NCBI GenBank assembly: GCA_026874595.1
Contig: CM049306.1
Location: forward strand, 31,943,019-32,007,018
Direction of reading: 5' to 3'
Source: Sipunculus nudus
Lineage: Eukaryota; Annelida; Sipuncula; Golfingiida; Sipunculidae
Length of the DNA: 64,000 bases
Shown: positions 13,901-23,500 of the stretch, piece by piece
Layout of the letters: every line of letters starts with the position of its first letter
Position numbering within the stretch: the first letter of the stretch is position 1
Notes under the pieces: model-generated
The model's input: only the letters and a program-made list of their open reading frames with translations
Database searches by the model: none
Told to the model about the DNA's origin: nothing
Made by a program: the position numbers and the translations under genes

Positions 13901-16900
13901 CAAAGTTGGTGCCATGGAATGTTAATTAAACCTGTGTTCTTCCTGGGAAATTTTAAATTGAAAATATTTTGAAAAACACCCTGGAAATCATAGTATTGCT
14001 GTCCTTGACTATAAAACAGAAGGAACAACAACCATGCCACCTCCTTCTATTATTGAAAACTATTGTATACAGTTTCACTGTTTCTGTTTCACTCTCAGGG
14101 CTTCTTCTGTGGACGAAGTGACTACTTCAAAGCATTAATAGAAGACCATTTTGGAGAATCTGAGATGAACTCAGATGACAGAATTCCTGTGGTGACGCTT
14201 CATGATGTCACATGTTCCGTCTTCATACAAGTCATGTATTATGTATATCAAGACTCCTGTGATGTGAGTATAAAACTATCACTGCATTCCAGATCTAAGA
14301 TATCATATCCTTCAGGTAGCATCCCTGGCAAACTCAGTATAAAATCAATCCAACAGTTGCTTCAAATGCATATTAGACCTCATATTGTGTAATAGTTTTA
14401 AACCCAGTACAGAGAGTTGTTTTGGATGGTATGTTTATCTATGAATTTCACATTAATTTTCATGTTATATTTTAATAGTCAAACTTGGAATTATGCCACC
14501 AAGGAGACCATGATAAGGTGCTTGCCTTTCTAAAGAATTCGCCGAAGTGAGGTTTGACTATCAAGGGTTTAAACAGCTTGTCTGGTCATATGTTGTTAAA
14601 TTTAAGTGCTCTTGACTGGCACATTGTTATTCAGTAAAATTTTGAATTTTTTAATATGTTTTTCACCTTAATATTCATTACAAGACAGGAAATTAAGACC
14701 ATACTTTTGTATAATTTTATTTATTAATACTGTAAAACCAATAAACAGTTACCAATAGTTAGCCCAAAGTGAGTTAAATATGAACCAATTATAAATTTTT
14801 ATTGACCTCTAAGTTAAGGGCCTAAACATCATGGATATAATTAACAATGCATACAAAAAAGATACGAAATGGTGACACAAGTCATCCTGTGCTGGTGATC
14901 ATCTGTGAACATGCTTTGATCTATGGCCTACCGGTACACTTGTTTCATCTACTGCCCTTTACCTATTAGTGATGTAATGCATTGGTTTTAGCCTGACCTT
15001 CCAATATGCCTGGCCAGGCGACATTTACCATGTACATAGTGGTCACATAATTGAGTTCAGGTCACCCATTGGGACCAAAATAAGTGGTCATAAAATAGAA
15101 ATATGAGGTGCTGTCTATATGGAGGTTTAAAAATATGATATAAAGAGCGGACACAATTGGGACCATGAAAAGTGGTGGTAATTTCCTGGTGGTCTTTGAG
15201 TTAGTTGTTAGATGAGGTTTTTCAGTACTTTGATTTTAAATTTCTAATTTAATTCCAAGCAACACATAACAGATGACCACTTATTAGTGATCTAATATTA
15301 AACTACATGACAAGTTTTGTTTTGTTTCTTCTCCTTCACGTTTCCCTTTAACTAAAAAAAATTGAATTTTAACCACGTTTTTCCATAAAAACTTTTCAGT
15401 TTCATTTTTAAAAAGGAAAGAAACATTGTAAAGGAAAAAAACAGTTGCTTGAAACCCTGTACTATTCAAAAATTTTAAATTTATTATCCAAAAATCATAT
15501 AAAAATGAATGTGAATTTTATGAATACACATACCATCATAAAGGACACCATGTCTGAAATGGCATTAAAATAGTTTGATATTAATTTTAGATGATACTTG
15601 GTTGATTTTGATTGAAGGAGATTTTGCATGCAATACTACTTCAAAATCTCATTGTTGAAATGATCCAGACCCTAATATTTAAGGAGAGAGCACAGTCCCT
15701 GAACAAACAACTCTTCCAGTTGAGGATTTTATCCAGATAACAATCAAAAGATAACAACACACAACATATACCGATTCAAATCCCTTAATAAAGTTTTGAA
15801 TTATCTCATACACAATAGACAGGTTTTAGGTCAAAATACACTGGTGCAGAAGGCTAACAGGTGGCATTCATTCCCTTGGCAGATTCAAAACACACTAGCA
15901 TGGAGGCAAGTGGCAGTTTTTAAAACACACATATGCCTATATATACATAATGTTATAAATGTTATGTTAACATTTATCAGAAGGATACATATGAACTAAG
16001 TGTGAGTTAAATGCATTTTAATTGATTTCAGCAGACTTAATACATATATACCAGAAATCAGCACGCAGCAAGTTCCGGGAGTGATCGTAGAAACTCACCA
16101 CCTGACTGCCTGTTTTCAAATCAACTCATAAATTTTATCATCTGTTATCATGTCTCAGAGCCTCCTGCCCTCAAAAATCCATTATTCATTTAATTCTATT
16201 TGTTAATTTTAAGTTGCACAGAGAGAAGCAAACAAACAGACAGAGATGATCTATGGCCTCAGAAAACAGCGTGGAAAAATTGCAGGGAAAATAATAAACT
16301 TTGCTTTGTAACATTTAGTATCCACTTTAGTTGGTTTGATCAGGTTACAGAATTACATATATGGTAAAGTTGGTGTTGTATAATAATTATGACATTCATC
16401 AGTGCCATCCTTCATTGCTCCGTGCAGAGCTTTCAGTAGTTACACACAGGGCCGCCAGATGGCAGCATAGAAATGCGCTTTAACTGCAGCTGAAATGAAC
16501 TGAAGTTTATAGTGGTAGGTTTGAGTCCTCTTTAATTAATATCTTTAAGCAACATAGGATTTTACTAGCAGTGTTGTTTGTATGCTGGTTGTCTTTATAT
16601 TTCTGGGCATCTGTATATTGTGTTTGTGATGTATGTGTTATTGGCTATGTGCTGTGTGTTTTTCAGCTTACCTCAGACAATGTGTATGACGTCCTGTGTG
16701 CTGGTGACATGTATTTGTTACCAGGGTTAAAGAAGCAGTGTGCTGCAGTCATAGGTCAGCACCTAGAGACAGATAATGTCATAGACACTCTGAGGACAGC
16801 ACGGCTGTTTAACTTACCCCGACTTGAGGATCAGTGTGCGGCCTATATAGCTGCTAATTTAGAACAGGTAAGTGAACCAACTTAATGTATATAACAGATC

Positions 16901-19900
16901 TGGAAGTTGCTGAGGAGTCTTGAATCTAGTTTAATTACCTATTTTGCCCCTTATTGGTGCCTGAACTTAACTTTTTATAAGCTTGCCTATGATGGGATGT
17001 ATTATGGTAGACCCACAGTCTGTCCTTCTGTCCGTTAACTTGTAGTGTCACAGTTATAACTTACCAAGGCTTTTATGGATTTTCATGAAACTCACCATAA
17101 CTACTTACCAATAGATTTCATCAGATTTTGATTATGGGCAAATCCACCCATATTAATCAGGTCAGAGGTTACTAGACTCTTTTGTCGTGTTGCCCCAATA
17201 ACTTACCAAGAATATGATGGATTTTGATGAAAGTCGAAAGAAGTATTAAGGCTTTAAACTCCAATAACGCCCGCCAGGGCGCGCGTTTGTCAGGGGCCTG
17301 GAGTTCAAAGGCGCCCGCCAGGGCGCGCTAAAGCCCATTTTACATACCCGTAATTGGGGCAAGTTTTGGGGGTGAAATGTTTATTATCATCCATCATATT
17401 TGTACTTAAATGAAAGAGAAAAACGTCAAGTGTTGTTCTAACATGTGACCAAGATCCAAATTGGCGCAAAGGCAGACTTGTTGGAAAAATATAAAAATGA
17501 TTGACTTTCACTCACGTGGCCTTGTTACGTTGGCCCTGGTAACATGTCGGCTGCGAGAGTAAAATCAGATACCTACGCTAAATTCATCAGAAATCGGTAA
17601 ATTACCAAATGTTGGCAATCAATCCTGGTGACAAAATCAAGTGCAGTGTGTTTACAGATTTAACTTCCGTTAAACATTTCCAAGATCATATATTATCCCC
17701 TTTTTTATTGGTTTAACTTGTGACCAATGATTACCGTCCGACTGACTGACGCGTCTGACAGACACCACGCACGTGATCTGCGTGACCTCCTTACTGTGTC
17801 ATGTACTGGCACTGGAAAACCATTTTTAACCGATATCATATAATAAAATGAGTATTTATTTTAAATAATAACATATTTTCTTAACTAAAAATCGAAGATA
17901 CTGTCATATATCATGTCGTATATATATGTGATGTCTGATTGTTTACTAGTGATCATTTCTGTGCCAAACATTCTATGTACAATCGTAATCGGGCACAATC
18001 GGCCGTGCACAAGAACTGTCAATCATTCTAAGAGGCTTTTTGGATTGAAAATAAAATTAATACCGTCTTAAATTAGAAACAGCCAGACATTATATGGATA
18101 TAGTTAATTTTCCAGTGTAAAATATAAAGATAACTTTATACTCCATGAAATATTGAAGTAATTATTTTATGACGTACGTGGAACTGTACGCCTATACACC
18201 CAGATCCTTGAATATGTAAAACAAGACAGTAAGTGACTTATACGCTTGAACAAATATGTATTATTACGGTTTTAACACATACTGAACAGATTTTACAAAT
18301 TTTTATGTGTAGTACTTCCTGTATATGTATAGGCTACATGTGTACGTGCACGTGTGCGCGCTTGTGTGTGTGTGTATATATATATAGGCCTATGTGCGTA
18401 TTATAATTTTCATTAGTGATTGAAAAAAGCACCAGTATAGTTGTCACTGCCAGTGAAACAGATTTTGGGCGGAGCTGCAAAACATCCTTGAATATATATG
18501 GCACATAGCAAACTAAATTTTAAAAATATAACCTATAATATTATGAATTGAAGTAAATAATTTTTTTTTGTAATACGTTTGCCTATAACAGGCTATTCAT
18601 TGTTGTAAGGAATAGTTATAAATGTTTGTACCTTTTAAACATAAAATCTGATCACTAATACCAGAACTTATAACTCCTTTTTATATTTCAACCATGAAAG
18701 TTTCTCAAATCGGGTTCATTCGCCGCCTATATTCATAAAAAATACATAACGTATACCGCAGACTGCATATATATCGCATATACCGTACGTGCACCCGGTA
18801 TAAATGCCGCTTTATATTGATATCGCTCTCAAAACCCATGCAGTCAACGCATGCATGCATGGCCTAGTGATTAAATATGGAAAATGTGTCGTGGTCATGA
18901 TAATCCTTTAAAGTCATACGGCGGAGTCAGTCTCAGTCATGATACATGCAAGAAAATGAATAAAATGCATTCGCCAATCTTAAATTAGAAGCTATAGCGT
19001 ATATATATATAGTGACGGTGACACAGTGAAAGTAAAATATTAAGACCAAAGATGCTGACTTTCGATATGCATGCGCATGGTGTATTCAAAATGACGATCG
19101 AGAAACCATGCAGGTGGACAAATTAGACTGAATTCTAATTGTACCTTTCCATTGCTGTAAAATAAGATTTAAAAGACGCAGGTATACAAATATACCTATA
19201 TTGCAAAATGTTTGATGGCTTTGTCTCAAACTTGCCCCTTTCGAAGACCTAAAATACAACAGGGTGTCGGCTTCTATTTTTACCAACCGACCTTGTCAGT
19301 TTCACGTTTGATTGACAGTTTTATTAGCACAAGGAAATTTTCCTATCACACAGAAGATTTTAGCGGAAAGACAGCACACAACATGTGGCCAACCAGACGG
19401 GGATTCGGAGTGAAAATTCCTACTTTAAATTGGCATCTATTACATTAATCATCAAAGGATAATGACATCATTTACAATGTTCGGGAACCGAACGACATGT
19501 ATAATTGCCAGGTGTAGGTCATGGTCCGCGTCTCTACAGCTGACGGGACTGGTGAATACAAAATAAATAAATGAACAAACACCCAAGAGATCATAACTTA
19601 TTAGAAGTTTTTGGAACATTCCAGGTGCTTCTTAAGAATTATTGAATTGTTGCTGCATATTGTTTTATAATTAACTTGAACTCTGCCTCTCCGTGAAATC
19701 ACCACCTTGCAGCCTGGGGAGACCGCATGCTTTCCTGCTGAAGCTGAAGTTTTATCAGCAGTGCATGATTTCTGACTATATGAGGGCTTAAATGTACAAA
19801 GTTGCATACGGAGGTTACCAGATTAGCTATATGATTTGAAGTTAGGTCTCGTGTATACATCTAGTTAACCAAGGAATTGTGCATCTCAAAATTATTAAAT

Positions 19901-20527
19901 AAATTTCCTACTTTTCTTCAAGTGAAGTTGAATTGAATAAATGTAATTATATATTATATTTCCATTTTATATTAATTTCATATGACGTAATTATGCTTCA
20001 TTTAAATGGCACTGAAATAAAGTGCAAATTGAAGACCTGGATAAGCAAGTGCATGAAGATATGTAGGCCTACGTGCAATTTTCCTCTAAGATACCAGAAT
20101 GTACTGCTATGAAATCATAGAAACTAGGCATGATTTTGATAAGCATTGTTGGACTTACGTAGGCCTTTATATTTGAATAACATAACATACATTAAAATGT
20201 ACTGTGAAAACATGTTTCTTTGGTGTTACTTCACAGTTTAGTATCGTTTTCCCACGTTTATAAACTTTGGTATTATGTGCATTATCCCCAATAGCACATT
20301 TTAAAAACACCTTTCCAACAATAAAAAATATTGATTTTCCGTTATTTTATATTCTTGTAAATAGCGATTTGTTTACATTAATGTGCATAGGCCTATTTAT
20401 TATATATGTAATAAATTATTGTTCCACTAGTACTACCAGTGTTCTCATTGTTTCTGATCCCTGCGGGAAAGAATCGATTCTAATGCATACATATTGCATG
20501 ACGTGAGAGGATGTTTCCAGGTAACTC

Positions 20528-20558
<31 letters not shown>

Positions 20559-23500
20559 AAAAGAATTATTCAACCGCCAGTCGGCACAGCATCTCATGAT
20601 GCTTCTTATAATAAACACGCCAGACTCAGTCACGTGAGCCATGTCCATTTAAAAGACTTTACATAATAAACACGCCAGACCCAGTCACGTGAACCTTGCC
20701 GATGTAAAAGTAGATACGATTGGGTGAGAAAAGTTTACAGCGTCAGTGCGTCACCGCTGGCTGAGGGATGACGCGGTAAAATTTGACCGTTCAGGAAAAA
20801 AAACCCAAACAGACGTGTCGTCTTGCATCTTAATTGTCCAGTAAATGATTTATTTTTATTTTTCCGTTATATTGACAAGATAGGATAATTCTGCGACTAA
20901 AGTCTGCAAAACCGCCTCGTTAATGTACCTTGTGTGCTACATATTGCTAAATTCTCTCATTATCGCTCAATCACCGTCAACCGCGGAGGGGCGGGTACTT
21001 TAAAAGAAATTGCATGGATACCCTCAATTAAGAAAATAAGAGTTTTCACAAGTGTAAGACATATTTGTTTTGATTTTTTATTTCAAATGTTAGTACACTC
21101 GCACTGTTTCGAATGGGAAAGATTTGGATATATCAACGTTTATTTAGGCTAATCGTTGATCGAACCAAGTGCACACCTGTTTACCTGTCGCACCTGGATT
21201 TTTACCTGTGCAGATAAACGCGACAGACCAACTAAACAGCAATTTTATTATTGCTTTTAATGTTAACAAACAGGGTAAACACACTTTTCCAGATTTTATT
21301 TTAAAATCAGTCGGCGATTTGTTTTTGCCTGCACATGTAAAAATATATTGATTTGACATAAAAAGGTATATTACAGGTAACCAGATAATTAGTGCATTTC
21401 ACACCCATAAATTATATATTTTGCACATTGGACAAAAGTAAATAGTTTTTATTGCAATGTCCCTTATAACAAGTAAAATATATAATTTAAATTAAAAAAA
21501 TGAGAATTTACCTTTATTTACCTGATCTTACCTGTGCAGGTGAGTAAACTTTTACAGGTAGAAATTGGCAAAATTGAAATCCACAAGTCTCGTGGCTGTG
21601 CAGTTAATTAAAAGATAGCTTGTGCATATTGTTTTAACTCCTTCAAAAATTTCCTCTCCACTTTTAAAATGAAAAGTTGTCTTTATATTCTGTACTTACA
21701 AAGGTAATTAAATCTGTTTAAGATCAAAGGTATCATTTCAGGTAACCCAATAAATAGTGCAGTTAGTACCTATAATTCATAAATTTTACACCTGGCACTC
21801 AAAATTAATTTGTATGTTTTTTTTTCTCCCTTATTACATGTATAGAATATATACTTCATTAAAAAAATAATTCACCTGTATTTACCTGAACTCACCTGTA
21901 CAGGTGAGTATGTTTTTATGTGTAACCGTAACCAAAATTATCAATTTATGTTTTACATGTCTGAAAGATTAAAATATAATGGTTTTACACAGTTGACATT
22001 TGTTTATCCATATTCTTCTCAGCCACTTTTCAGCATGATTTTGTCACTGCCACAGGTAATTAGATCAGTTGAAGAACAAAGGTACTATTCACATAGGTAA
22101 CTTAATTACTGTATTAAAAGCACCTGTTCTTATATCAAAATGAATTATACAGTCCATAAATAGAGAAGGTATTAATTTATAGTAACTATATTGATGAACA
22201 AGGTGTTTGCTAACATATTCAGAAAAAAAAATAATTTACCTTTACTTACCTGTTCAGGTAAACATATGTGTTATATGTTAATAATCATAGAATGTGCTCT
22301 TTGGGTCAGCAAGCTTTTCAGGTGAAAAATATTTGATTTCCACAGAAAAATCCAATTTTACTTGCACATTCTGGTTCGTTGGTGGTTCCCTTTCCAGTAT
22401 TTCCAAATCATTTACCTTTTTCTTACCTTTAATTAATAATTACCTTAGAGTGAAAAAAAATCCTTACATTTCCCTGTTTTTATCAAATGGTTAATGGGTT
22501 ACCTGAACAGGATGAAAGGGGTCATTTTGGTGATATACCAGTGAGTGGAAATACAGTTAGTACAGATTTACCTGTTTTTACCTGTATATACCTTAGTTAC
22601 ATACATATCAAACCAGGTATGTAGAAAATAAATAAAATAACATGATGGACATATACCTGACAGTAAAAGCTGAAAATTTCACAAAGATACCTTTAACGGT
22701 TACTGAGTTAATGTCTCTTATATAGATTCATGTCAAAATGTGGAAAAAATGCAAAATAAATCTGAACAGTAGGAGTGTGACAATCCACAGGCTAATCTGA
22801 ACAGTAAAGGGTTAATCATTATAATATCTCACCTAAGGGTGATTTCTGGCAAAATCCATGCATATTTAATGAGGTCAGAAACTACATAATCATGAGGGGA
22901 AGCTGAATATGGCAGGGGCAATTATTAGGTAAAATACAATATTTATTATTGCAAATGTTCATAATATTCTGTTGCAGAGGTATATCTGCTAAAAGTTTTC
23001 AATCCACATAATGCCATAATGAATATATAAATGTATATAATGATTTACAAATATGAGGAAATGGTTAAATTTTTTCATCTGTTGCTGCAATAAAAATTTA
23101 TGATTTATAAAAGTTGAATTCCATTTAAACAAATTAATGGTTACCACATCATGCATATTATTTCTCTGCCCTTAAGTATGATATAGGAAAAAAAACCTTG
23201 TGTAATGACTGCAAAATCAGTAATTGATTGATTCCTGCCTGATTGGATTACCGTAAAATCTCCACTTAAAACCGCGGTTTAATCAAGAAATTCAAAATCT
23301 TGAAATCAGGTTGATTTCCTGAAAGCACTGTGCGGTTTATACTAGGGTTTCCTGAATATCTTCTTGACAGACATCATTTTGGGGCCGGCGAGTGGGCGAT
23401 AATATTGCAACTTTCGAAGGCCGTTTTTAGCAGCAGTCTAGCATGCATGGGAGCCGTCTAAATGTATTATTTACGATTATTTGTTATTTATAAATTAAAT

